From: Aurantiacibacter suaedae
GTDB lineage: Bacteria; Pseudomonadota; Alphaproteobacteria; Sphingomonadales; Sphingomonadaceae
DNA length: 64,000 nt
Direction of reading: 5' to 3'
NCBI RefSeq assembly: GCF_005434915.1
Contig: NZ_SKCG01000002.1
Coordinates: 124,948-188,947, forward strand
The position numbers were made by a program, and so were the translations under genes. The notes beneath the pieces were generated by a model that was not told the DNA's origin, did not search any database, and saw only the letters and a program-made list of their open reading frames with translations. Positions 8,797 to 22,900 of this stretch are shown here, piece after piece; the stretch's first letter is position 1; each line of letters opens with the position of its first letter.

Positions 8797-10945
8797 GCCG
8801 CAATCGTCTGGATGGTGAGATCGGTGTTGACGAGCAGCTGCACGGTCGAGTTCGTCGAGTGGTTGTAGGTCTGATAGGTGTCGTCTCCGCTATCGAAGGT
8901 GCCACCTGTGGAGACCCAATCGACCCCCAGGTTCACGATATCCCCGGCATCGCCATCGATCAGCGTCTGCTGCTTGCCGGTAATCCCGGTGATATCGGCG
9001 AACGCGTTGAAGGCGCTCTCGGTCGTTTCGGAATGCAGGGCCACCACATCGTTCAGTTCCAGCGTCAGGGTGTTGGCCCCGCTGCCGGTGAGATCGATCC
9101 GCTCGATCCCCTTGATGTGGTTGTTGCCGATCGCCCTCAGGTCAAGCGTCATGCCCGCCCCGTCCAGCGCCAGCGTATCGATGCCGTTCCCGCCGTCGAT
9201 CCGCGAACCGCTGAGGTCCAGATTGGCGAGGTTATCGGCGTTGAGCACGATCCGGTCATCCCCGGCGCCACCATAGAGCACATCCTTGCCCCCGCCGCCG
9301 ATCAGCACATCGTTGCCAGCCCCGCCGACGAGGGTGTCATCGCCGGTGGTGCCCGTCAGCGTATCGGCGCCGCTGGTGCCGAGCTGATCGACCTGGCTGG
9401 AGCTGAAGGCCCCATCGGTCGAACCGAAGATGACATAGGCCTTGCCCACATTGTTGTTACCCTGGCCATCGGCAAAGGGCGCGCCGACGATGAGATCGGC
9501 CAGGCCGTCGCCGTTGATGTCGCCTGCTGCCGATACCGAATGACCAACATTGTCTAAGGCACTGGAGCCCTGAATCTCGAAGCCGAGCGTATTGCCCGAG
9601 GCACTCAGCGCCGAGAGATCGACCGGGGCACCGCCAGTGCGGCCATAGACCACATAGGACTTGCCCGCGTTCGGGCCGGTCTCGCTATCGGCATAGTGAG
9701 AGCCGATGATCATATCGGCCAGGCCATCGCCGTTGATATCTCCCGCTGACGAGACCGAATAGCCCGCCTCGTTGCCCTGGCAGGCACCGACGATTTCGAA
9801 GCCTAGCGTATTGCCCGAGGCACTCATCGCGGAAAGATCGATCGGTGCGCCGCCGGTGCGGCCATAGACCACATAGGCCTTGCCCACGTTTTCGCCACCC
9901 GCGCCGTCGGCGTTGTACGCGCCGATGATGAGATCGGCCAGGCCATCGCCGTTGACATCGCCTGCTGCCGAAACCGAAGCGCCCGTCAGGTCATTGGCGC
10001 TGGACCCCACGATCTGGAAGCCCAGCGTGTTGCCGGCCACGCTCAGCGCGGAAAGGTTGACCGGCGTGCCGCCGGTGCGGCCATAAACCACATAGGCCTT
10101 GCCCGAGTTGGTGCCTGGGCCATCGGCACCCTTGGCGCCGACGATGAGATCGGCCAGGCCATCGCCGTTGACATCGCCCGCTGACGAGACCGAAAAGCCC
10201 GATTCGTCATTAGCGCTGGAGCCGACGATCTGGAAGCCCAGCGTGTTCCCCGCCGCGCTCAGCGCGGAAAGGTTGATCGGCGCACCACCGGTGCGGCCAT
10301 AGATCACATAGGACTTGCCCACGTTGCCCCCGGGCGCACCATCCGCGCCATTGGCACCGACGATGAGATCGGCCAGGCCATCGCCGTTCACATCACCTGC
10401 AGACGATACTGAATAGCCAGCATAGTCAACGTTACTGGACCCAACGATTTCGAAGCCCAGCGTGTTTCCGGCCACACTTAGCGCGGAAAGATTGATCGAG
10501 GCACCGCCGGTGCGGCCATAGACCACGTAGGCCTTGCCCATGTTGTTCCCGCTCGGACCATTGATGCTATCGGCCAACATCGCGCCGACGATAAGATCGG
10601 CCAGGCCATCGCCATTGAGATCGCCTGCGGACGATACCGAATAACCGGCATAGTCATTGATGCTGGACCCCACGATTTCGAAGCCCAGCGTGTTGCCAGC
10701 CACGCTCAATGCGGAAAGGTTGATCGGCGCATCGCCGGTGCGGCCATAGACCACATAGGCCTTGCCCGCGTTGAAACCGGTCGCGGCGTCCGCAAAGTTG
10801 GCGCCGACGATCACGTCGTCGAGACCATCGCCGTTGACATCCCCGGCAGACGATACCGAATAACCGGCTTGGTCACTGGCACTGGACCCCACGATCTGGA
10901 AGCCCAGCCCGTTGCCGCCCACGCTCAGGTTCGAAACATCGATGA
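8793..10945 (-). repeat. Propeller-RTX-cap module 3 of 3, forming the adhesin C-terminus
   Basis: Seven FG-GAP units (about 9395-10945), RTX nonapeptides (about 9240-9390) and the final cap, which ends [13 protein letters not shown] at the stop. The type I secretion signal should lie in this last cap. The same cap also occurs internally twice, so two former C-termini appear to be buried in the chain. Confidence 0.88.
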
Positions 10946-13900
10946 TTGCATCGGGCGTGACGTCCACCGTGATTTCGGTGTTCACCAGCAGCTGCATGTC
11001 CGAATTGCGCGCGTTGTACACCGCGTAATACTTGGTGCCGCTGCGGATCGTGCTGTTCGAGTAGGTCCAGCCCGGCCCGGTCAGGTCGAGCGAGTCCCCT
11101 GCGTTGCCTTCGATCAGCAACTGCTGCTTGCCCACCACGCCGGTCAGGCTCTGGAACGCGTTGAACGCGCTTTCGCCGGTGCCTTCGTGCAGCTCGCGGA
11201 AGTTGCCGAGGCTCAGGATCAGCCTGTTATCGCCGCTGCCGGTGATGTCGATCTTCTCGACCCCGGTCATATGGCCCTTGCCCGCGCCCGCAAAGTCGAG
11301 CGTGATGCCCGCCCCGTCGAGTGTAAGCGTATCGAGCCCGGTGCCGCCTTCGATCCGTGCGCCGCTGGCGCCGAAGTTGGCCACGTTGTCGGCATTCAGC
11401 ACGAACCGGTCGTTCCCGGCGCCGCCATAGAGCACATCCTTGCCCCCGCCGCCGATCAGCAGATCGTTGCCGCGCCCGCCGACCAGGGTTTCCCCGGAGG
11501 TGGTGCCCGTCAGCGTATCGGCACCGCTGGTGCCGAGCTGATCGACCTGGCTGGCGCTGAACACGCCGCTGGTCGAACCGTAGATGACATAGGCCTTGCC
11601 CGCGCGTGGCCCGTTCACGCTACCGGCATAGGGCGCACCCACGATCAGATCGGCCAGGCCATCGCCGTTGATGTCGCCTGCGGACGAGACCGACCAGGCA
11701 GCAGAGTCACCGGAGCTGGAGCCGACGATTTCGAAGCCCAGCGTGTTCCCGGCCACGCCCAGCGCGGAAAGGTTGATCTCGGCGCCTCCGGTGCGGCCAT
11801 AGACGACATAGGTCTTGCCCGTGTTCTCACTGCCGCCGTTATCGGCATCACGCGCGCCGATGATCATATCAGCGAGGCCATCGCCGTTGATATCCCCGGC
11901 CGAGGATACCGAATAACCGGCATCGTCAAACGCAGTGGAGCCCACGATCTGGAAGCCCTGCGTGTTATCCGAAGCACTCAGCGCGGAAAGATTGACCGGC
12001 GCGCTGCCCGTGCGGCCATAGACCACATAGGCCTTGCCCACGTCCTCGCCCCCTGCACCACCGGCACTGTATCCGCCGATGACGAGATCAGCCAGACCAT
12101 CGCCGTTAACATCGCCTGCCGACGATACCGAAGCGCCGACAAGGTCGGAGCCGCTGGAGCCGATGATTTCGAAGCCCAGCGTGTTGCCTTCCACGGTCAG
12201 CGCGGAAAGATCGACCGGCGCACCGCCAGTGCGGCCATAGACCACATAGGCCTTGCCAATGCTATCGCCGCCCACGCCATCGGCATTAGGCGCGCCGACA
12301 ATAAGATCGGCCAGGCCATCGCCGTTCACATCCCCGGCAGACGATACTGAATAACCGGCTTGGTCATCGGCGCTGGAGCCGATGATTTCGAAGCCCTGCG
12401 TGTTGCCTGAGGCAGTCAGCGCGGAAAGATCGACAGGCGCACCGCCCGTGCGGCCATAGACCACATAGGCCTTGCCCACGTCGTCGCCGCCCGCGCCATC
12501 GACATTAGGCGCGCCGACAATAAGATCGGCCAGGCCATCACCGTTGACGTCGCCTGCTGCTGATACTGCATTGCCAGCATAATCACTGATGGCGGATCCC
12601 ACGATCTGGAAACCCAGCGTGTTGCCGGAGGCGCTTAGCGCGGAAAGATCGACCGACGCACCATCGCTGCGGCCATAGACCACATAGGCCTTGCCCGTGT
12701 TATTAACGCCGGACGCCGTGTTGACGAAACCCGAACCGACGATGAGATCGGCCAGGCCATCGCCGTTCACATCACCTGCAGACGATACTGAATAGCCAGC
12801 AAAGTCACCGGCACCAGACCCAACGATCTGGAAGCCCAGTGTGTTACCAGCCACGCTCAGCGCAGACAGATCGATTGGTGCACCGCCGGTGCGACCATAG
12901 ACAACATAGGCCTTGCCCGGGTTGATGCCTGGGCCATCGGCAGAGGGCGCGCTGACGATCATGTCGATCAGCCCATCGCCGTTCACGTCGCCTGCGGAAG
13001 ATACCGAATAGCCCGCATTGTCACCCGTGTTGGAACCCACGATCTGGAAGCCGAGCGTGTTTTGCGCATTGCTCAGCGCGCGAACGTCGAACACCGGATC
13101 GGGCGTGTAGGCCACCGCCACATCGCTATCGACCAGCACCTGCGCGGCAGAGCGGATCGAATTGTACATCACATAGTCGTTGGTGCCGATGCGAACGCTT
13201 CCGCTTGCCAGCACCCAGCCAGCGCCGCCCAGGTTCAGCGTGTCTCCGGCGTTGCCGTCGACCATCAGCTGCTGGCGGCCCTGCTTGCCCACCTGCGCCT
13301 CGAACTTGTCGAAGCCGCTTTCGCCGGTGCCCGCGTGCAGCGCCAGGATGTTGCCCAGGTCCAGCGTCAGGCTGTTGTTGCCGCTGCCGGTCAGGTCGAT
13401 CCGTTCGATGCCCTTGATCACGGTGTTGCCGAAGGTGCGGAAATCGAGCGAGAGGCCCGCGCCATCGATGGCCAGCGTATCCACGCCGCTGCCGCCGTCG
13501 ATCTTGCTGCCGCTGGCGCCGAGATTGGCGAAGTTATCGGCGTTCAGCACGATCCGGTCATTGCCCGCACCGCCATAGAGAACGTCGTTACCGCCGCCGC
13601 CGATCAGCACATCGTTGCCAGCCCCGCCCACCAGCGTGTCGCCACTGGCCGTGCCGGTGAGCGTATCGGCCCCGCTGGTGCCGAGCTGATCCACCTGGCT
13701 GGCGCTGAACGCGCCATTGGTGCTGCCGAACAGGACATAGGCCTTGCCCGAGTCGGTTCCGCCTGAGCCATCGGCTTGGTTGGCCCCGACGATCAGATCG
13801 GCCAAACCATCGCCGTTGACATCGCCCGCTGCCGAGACCGACCAGCCCGCATAGTCACTGGCGTTCGATCCCAGGATCTTAAAGCCATCCGAATTGCCGG

Positions 13901-16900
13901 GCGCGGTCAGCGCGCTTAGCTCCACCGGAGCGCCGCCCTTGCGGCCATAGACGACGTAGGCGCTTCCGGCATTCGCTGCCGCGCCAATGTTTTCGCGGGA
14001 CATAGCGACCAGCAGATCGGCGAGGCCATCGCCGTTGATATCCCCGGCGAAGGAAACCGCATTGCCTGCGTTAGCGCCTAGTTGGAAGCCGTTGATGGCA
14101 AAACCCAGCGTATTGCCCGCGGCGTTCAGTTCCTCGATATTCACATCGGTGGCATTGGTGCGGCCATAGATCACATAGGCCTTGCCCAAATTGTTGGCCG
14201 CGCCATCAGCGTATTGGGCGCCAATGACCAGATCCCCCAGACCATCGCCGTTTACGTCCCCGGCATAAGATACCGAATTGCCGAATTCCTCGTCTGAGGC
14301 GGACCCGATGATCTGGAAGCCCAGCGCGCTATCCTGCGCACCAACCGCCGAAAGCTCGATCGGCTGCCCGCCGGTGCGGCCATAGATCACGTAAGCCTTG
14401 CCGGTTCTGCTGCTATCCAGTAGAGCGCCGACAACCATATCGGCCAGCCCATCGCCGTTCAGATCGCCCGCGTAGGATACGGAATAGCCGTTGTACTGGA
14501 CGGAGCCAAAGCTGCTGGCCAGAAGCTTGAAGCCCAGCGCGTTGCCCGAAGAATCCAGATCGGTGACACTCACCGTCGACCCGCTGGTGCGCCCGTAAAC
14601 CACATAGGCCTGGCCCTTGTTGGTCCCGCCAGTATCGTCGTCCGGTGCTCCGACGATAAGGTCGGCCAGGCCATCGCCGTTGACATCGCCGGCCGACGAT
14701 ACCGAGAAGCCCGTGTAGTCGCCGTTGCTACAACCGATGATCTCGAAGCCCAGCGTGTTGCCCGCCTGAGACAGCTCGCTCGCACGGATGGTGCCGCCTT
14801 CGGTGCGCCCATAGACGACGAAGGCCTTGCCCGGCTTTCCATTGCCGCCTGTTGCACCGACGATAAGATCCATAAGGCCATCGCCGTTGACGTCACCTGC
14901 AGAGGATACCGAAACCCCCACATAATCGCTAACTGCCGTTCCAACGAGCTGGAAGCCCAGTGTGTTGCCCGCTGCCGAGAGGGCAGAGAGGTTGACCGGC
15001 GCCCCGCTGCCAGTCCGCCCGAACACGACATAGGCCGCGCCCGCTAGCCCATTTGCACCAGTCGCGCCGACAATAAGATCATCGAGCCCATCGCCGTTGA
15101 CGTCGCCTGCCGAGGAAACCGACCGGCCTGTGGAGTCGTTCGCTGCCACTCCGTTGATCTGGAAGCCCACGGTGTTCGCCGTGTTCGACAAGGCGGCAAG
15201 ATCGACGGTGTTGGTCACCGCGTAGGTGCCGTTGCTGGCCGCCGAAAGGTTGCCCGCCTGGTCCACGGTATAGAGCCGGTAATTCCCGCTCATCAGCCCC
15301 GCCAGCGACAGCGCGGTGTTGGTATTCGCCCCCACGGCGACACTGTTCCAGTATTGCGTATCGAGCGCGGTGATGTCCGAAAGCTGCGTGATGGTTCCCG
15401 CCTCGGCCACGTTCACGAGATAGGCCGTGCCCTCCTCGCTGCTGCGCACCGTGGCCGACCTGGTGTTCGCCCCCTCGCCCGCCGTCAGCGTTGCGACCGG
15501 AGCCGCAGCGTCAAGCACGAAGGTCTCCGTACCGGCCAGTGAGCTGTTGCCCGCCGCGTCCGTAGCGGTGGCGCTGGCGGTTACCGTGCCGTTGCCCAGC
15601 GTGGCCAGTTCAGCCTCGGTAAGGGTAATGGCCAGCGGGGTGCCATCGCTCGTGAAGGTCTTGGTGAGCGAACCGTTCGCACCAGCAAAGACCACCGATA
15701 GCACGGCGCCATCTTCCGCCGTCACCTGCACGACGCCGGCTGGATCGCTTGCTTCCGCGCGCGATACCGCGCCTTCCACGTTCGCACCCATGACGACCGA
15801 AGGCACATCGGGCGGTGTCGCATCGAGCGTGAAGGTCAGCTGGCCGCTTGCTGCGGTGTTGCCTGCCGCATCTTCCGCTTCGGCGGCGACGATAACCTCG
15901 CCCTCGCCCAGCGTTGCAAGATCCGCGCTGGTCAGCTGCACGCCCACGGCGGAGCCGGTGCCCGTCACCTCCTTGGTCACCGTGCCTAGCCTGCCGATGA
16001 AGACGACCTCCACCGTGGAGCCGTTCTCCGCCGTGACCAGCACCGCGCCATCCGCCGATGTCGCATCGTCTGCCGACAAGACACCGTCGGTGCCTGCCGG
16101 AAGGCTCAGCGGCTGCACGGTCGGCGGTGTGCGATCGAGCGTGAAGGTGGCAGCATCGCCCACCAGCGAGACATTGCCCGCCGGGTCTTTCGCCACGGCC
16201 GTGATCGAGATCGTCCCGTCACCCAGATTGGCCAGATTGGCCGCCGAAAGCGTGACCGCCTGCGGGCTGCCCGTGGCGATCAGCGTCTTGGTGATGGCCT
16301 GCGCGCCCTGCTGGATCGTGACCGTGATCGTGCTGCCGGCTTCCGCCGTGACAGTGGCGACACCGCCTGCATCCGTGGCGCTTTCCGCCGATTTGATAGT
16401 GGCGCCGGTGATCGCAATCGTCGGCTCGTCCGGCGCAACCAGATCGAGCACGAACGAGGTCGTGGTCGGATCAGACTCGTTGCCCGCGCTGTCGGTCACA
16501 TAGGAGGACACCGAAATGGTGCCGCTGCCCAGCGTGCTGGCCTCCACCGCGGTGAGCGCAACATTCTGCCGGCTGCCGGTGCCGGTAAGCACCTTTTCAA
16601 CGGTTTGCGACCCGTTCGTGAACACAACCGTAACTTGCGCGCCTGCCTCTGCCGTCACGCCCACCACGCCGGTGGCCGAGGTGGCCTCTGCCGTGGTCGC
16701 GCCATTGGCGATGCCGGTGCTGAGCACCACGTTGGGCGAACCGGGAGCCGTAACGTCGAGCGTGAAGCCCGCGCTGGTTTCAGCCGAGGTGTTGCCAGCC
16801 TCGTCGCTGGCGGTTGCCACCACGCTGATGTTGCCATCGCCCAGGATCTGAAGGTCGGCTTCGGTCAGCGTCACGGCTTGCGCGCCACCATCGGCAGCAA

Positions 16901-19900
16901 GCTGCTTGAGCACGCTGTTCGACCCGTTGATGAAGACCACCGAAATGGTGGACCCCGCTTCGGCCTGAACCGTGACCGCACCCGAGGCATCCGTGGCTTC
17001 GGCCGCCGATGCGACATCGGCCACATCCGAGGACACCGAGAGGAGCGGCGCATCGGGCGCTTCGCGATCGAGCGTGAAATCGACCGCTTCGGCCACGGCG
17101 GAAGCATTGCCCGCAACGTCGGTGGCGCGGGCGGTGATCACCACCCTGCCATCGCCCAGCGTGGCGATTTCACTGGCGCTCAGAGAGATCGTCTGCGCCG
17201 ATCCCGTGGCCACCAGTGTTTTCACGATCTGCGTGGCGCCCTGCGTGATGGTCACCGTGATGGTGGAACCAGCCTCGCCCGTTACCGAGGCGACACCCGC
17301 CGCATCGGTCGCGGCTTCCTGCGCCTTCACCTCGTCGCCGATCAGACTGAGAGCCGGAACGGTCGGCGGCGTCATGTCGAGCGTGAAGCTGGTGGTCGCG
17401 GCAGGCGAGACGTTGCCGACCGGATCGCGCGTGACTGCCGAAACAGAGATCGTGCCATTGCCAAGCCCGGCCAGATCGCTGGCATTCAGCGTCACGGCCT
17501 GCGCGTTGCCGGTCGCGGTAACGCTCTTGGTGACGCTGCTGGCGCCGTTGGTGAAGGTCACCAGAATGGTGCCACCAGCTTCGCCTTTCACACTTACCGC
17601 ACCGGTTGCCGCGGCGGCTTCCGCCAGCGTGGCGCCATTGGCGATTCCTGCGCCAAGCGTCACCAGCGGGGCAGGCGGCGGCGAATTGTCGAGCTGGAAG
17701 CTCGTGGTGGCAGGGGCCGAGGTGTTGCCCGCGGCATCCTTGGCCTGCGCGCTGACCGAGATCGTGCCATCGCCAAGCGTGACGAGATCCGCCGCCGAAA
17801 GCTTGATGGCTTGGCTGCCGCCAGTGGCGGTGACCGTCTTGGAGACGCTCTTCGTGCCATTGGTGAAGGTAACAGTCGCGGTCGAGCCCACCTCGGCGGT
17901 CAACAGAACGACACCGGTCGCGGCCGTCGCTTCGGGGCCGGAGGCGATGTCGTCCACACCGCTGCCCAGTTGCAACGTGGGTGCAGCGGGCGGGGTATCG
18001 TCGATTGTGAAGGTGCTGGTCGTGGTGGAAGAAATGTTCCCGACATCGTCCTGCACCACCACGGAGACCGTGACATCGCCCTCACCCAGTGCCGCGACAT
18101 CGGTCGCAGTAAGGGCAACCGACTGGGAAACCCCGGTGCCGGTGATTTCCTTGGTCACGCTTCCCGCATTGGTTTCGAACTTGATCGTGGCGGTCGCGCC
18201 AACTTCGGCCACGACCTTCACCACGCCGCTGGCGCTTTCGGCCTGATCCGATGTCTTGGCGGCCGAGCCGACCACGCTCACCGTAGGGGCAACGGGCGCC
18301 TCGATGTCCAGTTCGAAGCTGTTGCTGACCTCGGCGCTTTCGTTGCCCACGCTATCGGTGGCAACGGCGGAAACCAGCACGGTGCCATTGCCCAGCAAGG
18401 CGATTTCGGATTCGGTCAGGACCACGGCCTGCTCGCTGCCATTGGCCTCCAGCACCTTGGCGATGCTGTTCGATCCGTTCACGAAGGTGACCGTAACCGT
18501 GCTGCCCGCGTCGGCGGTGACGGTGGCGAGGCCGGATTCGCTGCTCGCTTCGTCGAGCGAGGCCCCGTCGAGGACATTGCCCGCGATGGCGAGAACCGGC
18601 GCGTCGGGCGCGGTGCGATCCAGCGCGAACTGCACGGTGCTGGTCGATACGGCGACATTGCCCGCAGTATCGCGCGAAGAGGCCTGCACAAGCACGCCGC
18701 CATCGCCGAGGGTTCCGAGATCGCTCAGCGACAGCGAAACCGCCTGCGCGTTGCCATTGCCCACCAGCGCCTTGGTAACGGAGCCCTCGCTGCCGGTGAA
18801 GGTCACGGTCACGGCTGTGCCAGCCTCGGCCGTTACCTGCACCGCCCCGGCAGCGCTTGCCGCCGTGGTGGCCGATTTCTCGTCGTCGCCGATCAGGGCA
18901 AGCGCCGGGCTCGGCGGAGGAGTGAGGTCAAGCTCGAAGGCTGTCGTCGTGGGGCCCGAGGAATTGCCCACCCCGTCGCGCGCAACGGCGGAAACGGTGA
19001 CGGTTCCATCGCCCAAAGCGGCGAGATTGGAAGCGGACAGGACAACGGCCTGCGCCGACCCCGTTCCGACCAGCGTTTTCACGACCGTGTTGGTGCCGTT
19101 GGTGAAGGTGACGGTGACTTGCGCCCCGTTTTCCGCAACCATCGACACGACACCGGTCGCGGCCTTGGCTTCGGCCAGCGTGGCCCCATCGGATACGCCC
19201 GCAGCCAGCGTGAGAGCCGGTGCCGAAGGCGGCGAACTGTCGAGCGTGAAGTCGATCGAAGAAGATGCACCCGACTGGTTGCCAGCGGCATCGCGGGCGA
19301 CCGCCGTCACCGAGATGTTGCCATCGCCCAGCGTGGCCAGATCGCCAGCAGTCAGCACGACCGCCTGCGGCGTGCCCTGGCCCACAACCGTCTTGGTGAT
19401 CTGGTCAGAGCCGTTCGAGAAGGTCACGGTAACAACCGCACCGATCTCGGCGCCCACCGTGGCCACACCCGTGGCCGCCGTCGCCTCGGCAATCGAGACG
19501 ACCCCGTCGACGCCGGTGCCGAGCTGCAAGGTCGGCGCAGTCGGCGCGACATCGTCGATGGTGAGGTTCAGGTTCTTCGACTGCGAGGCGTTGCCCACAG
19601 TGTCGACCGCGGTCGCGCTGACCGCGATCACCCCATTGCCCAGCTGCGACACCTCCGCCGATGTGAGGGTGATCGTCTGGGCGGAGCCGGTCGCCGTCAC
19701 CGAGCGGGTGACGGTTTCCACGCCGTTGCTGAAGGTCAGCGTGACGGCGGCGCCAGCCTCGGCGGTGAATTCGAGGATGCCGCCTGCATCGGCAGCTTGG
19801 GCCGAGGTCTTCGCCTGCGATCCCAGCAGCGTCAGCAGCGGGGCCGAAGGAGGCAGCATGTCGAGCGCGAAGCTCTCGGTCACTGCGCTCGACGTGTTGC

Positions 19901-22900
19901 CCGCGCTATCGCGGGTTGCGGCGGCAACGGTAATGGTGCCGCTGCCCAGCGTCGCCAGATCGGACTGCGAGAGGACGACCGCCTGCTGGCCGCCATTGGC
20001 GGTGAGCTGCTTGGTCACGGTCCGCGCGCCATTGGTGAAGGTCACCTCGATGGCCGTGCCGACCGGCGAGGTCACATAGGCGACCCCGCCCTGCGACGAG
20101 GCTTCGGCAGCGGACGCGCCATCGGCAATGCCCGTGCCAAGCGACAGCGAGGGCGCTGCCGGCGGGGTGCGATCGAGCACGAATTCGATCGGATTGGTGG
20201 AAGCAGAGACGTTCCCGGCCGTGTCCTTGGCGCTGGCACGGACAACGATCGCCCCATCGCCAAGCACATCGAGATCGGCTGCGGTCAGCGCCACGGCCTG
20301 CGTTGCACCCGTGGCGACCAGTTCCTTGGTGACCGAGCCGCCGATGCCCGTCAGCGTCACGGTGACGTTGGAGCCACCTTCCGCCTTGACCTTCACCACC
20401 CCGGTTTCGGCAATAGCCTCTGCCGCCGTGGCGCCGCCGCTGATGCCATTGGCCAGCGAGATAGTGGGCGCGGCGGGAGCCTGTCGGTCGAGATCGAAGC
20501 TCGCCGTGACGGCGTCCGAGGCGTTGCCGCTCTCGTCGCTTGCCACCACGCTGACAGCCACACTGCCATCGCCCAGCGCCGCCTGCTCGGCAGCCGTCAG
20601 CGATACGATGGTCGGGGTGCCGTCGCTCACATAGTTCTTGGTGAGCGTGCCCAGCGAGCCGGTGAAAGTGACGGACAAGGTCGCGCCGCTTTCGCCATCA
20701 AGCGTCATCAATCCGCCAGCGGCGGAAGCCTCCAGCGCCGTCACACCGTTGGCAGCGCCTTCGGCCAGCGTCACTTCGGGGATGGCGGGCGCCGTTGCAT
20801 CGAGATCGAAGCTCAGTGTTTTCAGGCCGGACGGATTGCCCGCTGCATCCTTCACCGATGCCGAAACGGTGACGGGGCCATCGCCAAGCTGCGCCACTTG
20901 CGCTTCGGTCAGCGCCACGGTCTGCGCCGCGCCGGTGCCGGTGAGGGTCAGCTTGATAACAGCGCCCGAATATCCGTTCAGCGTAACGGTAACCACTGCG
21001 CCATTTTCGGCGCTGACCGAAACGACGCCGTCTTCCGAAGTCGATTCGGCGAGATTCTTGGAATTGGAGCCGATCAGGGTCAAGCCAACGACAGGCGCTG
21101 TCGTATCCAGCGTGAAGGTCACATCCGAGGTCGCCGACTCGTTGCCCGCTGCGTCCTCTGCCGAAGCGGTGACGGAAATCGTGCCGTCGCCAAGCCGGGC
21201 GAGATCGCCCGCATTCAGCCTCACCGCCTGCGACGCACCATTGGCTTCAATCGCCTTGACCACTTCGTTCTCACCGTTGGAGAAGGTGACCGTCACGATC
21301 GAGCCGGTATCGGCCTTGATATAGACCGCGCCCGCGCCCGCTTCTGCGGCAGTCGCGCCGCCGCCGGCTGCATCGACACCCTGGCCCAGCGTCAGCAGGG
21401 GAGCATCAGGCGCGACCGCGTCGAGCACGAATTGTGTGGTGACCGCGGGCGAGGCGTTGCCCGCCCCGTCCGTCGTCACAGCGGTTATTTCGATGGGGCC
21501 GTCGCCCAGCGTCGCGAGGTCGGCGGCAGTCAACGTGATCGCATCCGCGTCTCCGCTGGCAGATGCCACCACCTTGGTGACGGAGCCGCCGACGCCGCTG
21601 AAGACCACCCGCACGCCGAGGCCCGCAGTCGCGGTAACGGTCAGCACGCCATCGCCTGACAGCGCATCGTCTTCCGACTTGTTCTGGCCGCCGAGCAGCT
21701 GCACCACCGGCGCTTCGGGCGGTTCAACCTGCAGGGTGAAGCTCGCGGTTCCGGCGTCCGAGACGTTGCCCGCCGCATCGGTTGCGACGGCGCTGACCGA
21801 CACCGGCCCATCGCCAAGCTGCGCCAACTCCGCACTGGTCAGGATGACGGGCTTGTCGTTCCCGATCCCGGTGATGGTTTTCTCGACCGCCGATGCCTCG
21901 CCGCTGGTGCCGACGAAGGTCACCACCACGGTTGCGCCCGCCTCGGCGCTGACGCGCACGACACCGCCCGAGGAGGTGCCTTCGCTCAGCGTCACGCCGT
22001 CGCTGACGCCAGCGCCCAGCAGGATTGTCGGCGCTTCGGGCGGCGTCTCGTCAAGCGTGAGGCTCATCATCGAAGCGGCGGAATAGGTGCCGGTTCCGGC
22101 ATTGTACTGACGCACGGCGATCAGGTTGATGCCTTCGACCGCTGCCGGATCGCTGGTCCAGGTCTCGCCGCCATCTGAGCTGTATTGCAGCTCGTTGCCC
22201 GCCGACAGGCCGCCGACATCGAGGCGGCTGTCCGAAGTCAGGTGATCGGTGGCCGAGACGCCGGTGTCGTTTTCAAGCGCGAGCGCCAGCGAAGGCTGGT
22301 CGATCGATTCGTCGAGCGTGAAGACTTCGACGACTACAGCGGAGGCGTTGCCCGCCTTGTCGATCTGACGCACGGAGACGGTGTTCTCGCCCGAGGTGGC
22401 GGTGAAGGTGTTGCTCCAGGTCTCGCCGCCATCGACGCTGAACTCGAGCGTGGTGCCCGCTTCCTGCCCGGTGATGCTGAGCAGGCCGGTATAGGGGTTG
22501 CCTTCGACCTCAAGCGTGGTGGGGGCAACGGTGTCGATCGTGAACTCGAGCGCGGCCTTTGCCGAGGAATTGCCCGCCGCGTCGCGGGACACGGCCTCGA
22601 CCGAGACGGCCCCGTTGCCCAGCGTTGCCAGCTCGGCTTCGGTCAGCGTCACGGCGACAGGATTGCCCGTGCCGGTGACGGTCTTGGTGACGACGCCATC
22701 GGAACCCTGGAACAGCACCCGCGCCGTAGCACCCAGCTCGGCGGTGACGAGGATCACGCCTTCGGCCGCGGTCACTTCCGCCGCGGTCTTGTCGAAATCT
22801 CCGACAATGTCGATCACCGGATCGCCCGGCGCATCGCCATCAATGGCGAAGGTGGTGGTGGCAGGGTCAGAGCTGTTGCCGGCCAGATCGGTGGCGGTCG

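Noticed and set aside
9395-15205. Regularly spaced near-identical segments such as gccaggccatcgccgtt
   Set aside because: They resemble a spaced repeat array but are the calcium-loop codons of FG-GAP units in an open frame with ~200-bp spacing; not CRISPR.
16605-21659. A 1684-aa open frame on the plus strand across the Ig repeats, and similar long frames at 18256-20079 and 22185-24263
   Set aside because: They lie opposite the adhesin in high-GC repetitive coding sequence and give His/Arg/Gly/Asp-rich proteins without domain features. They are reverse-strand shadows.
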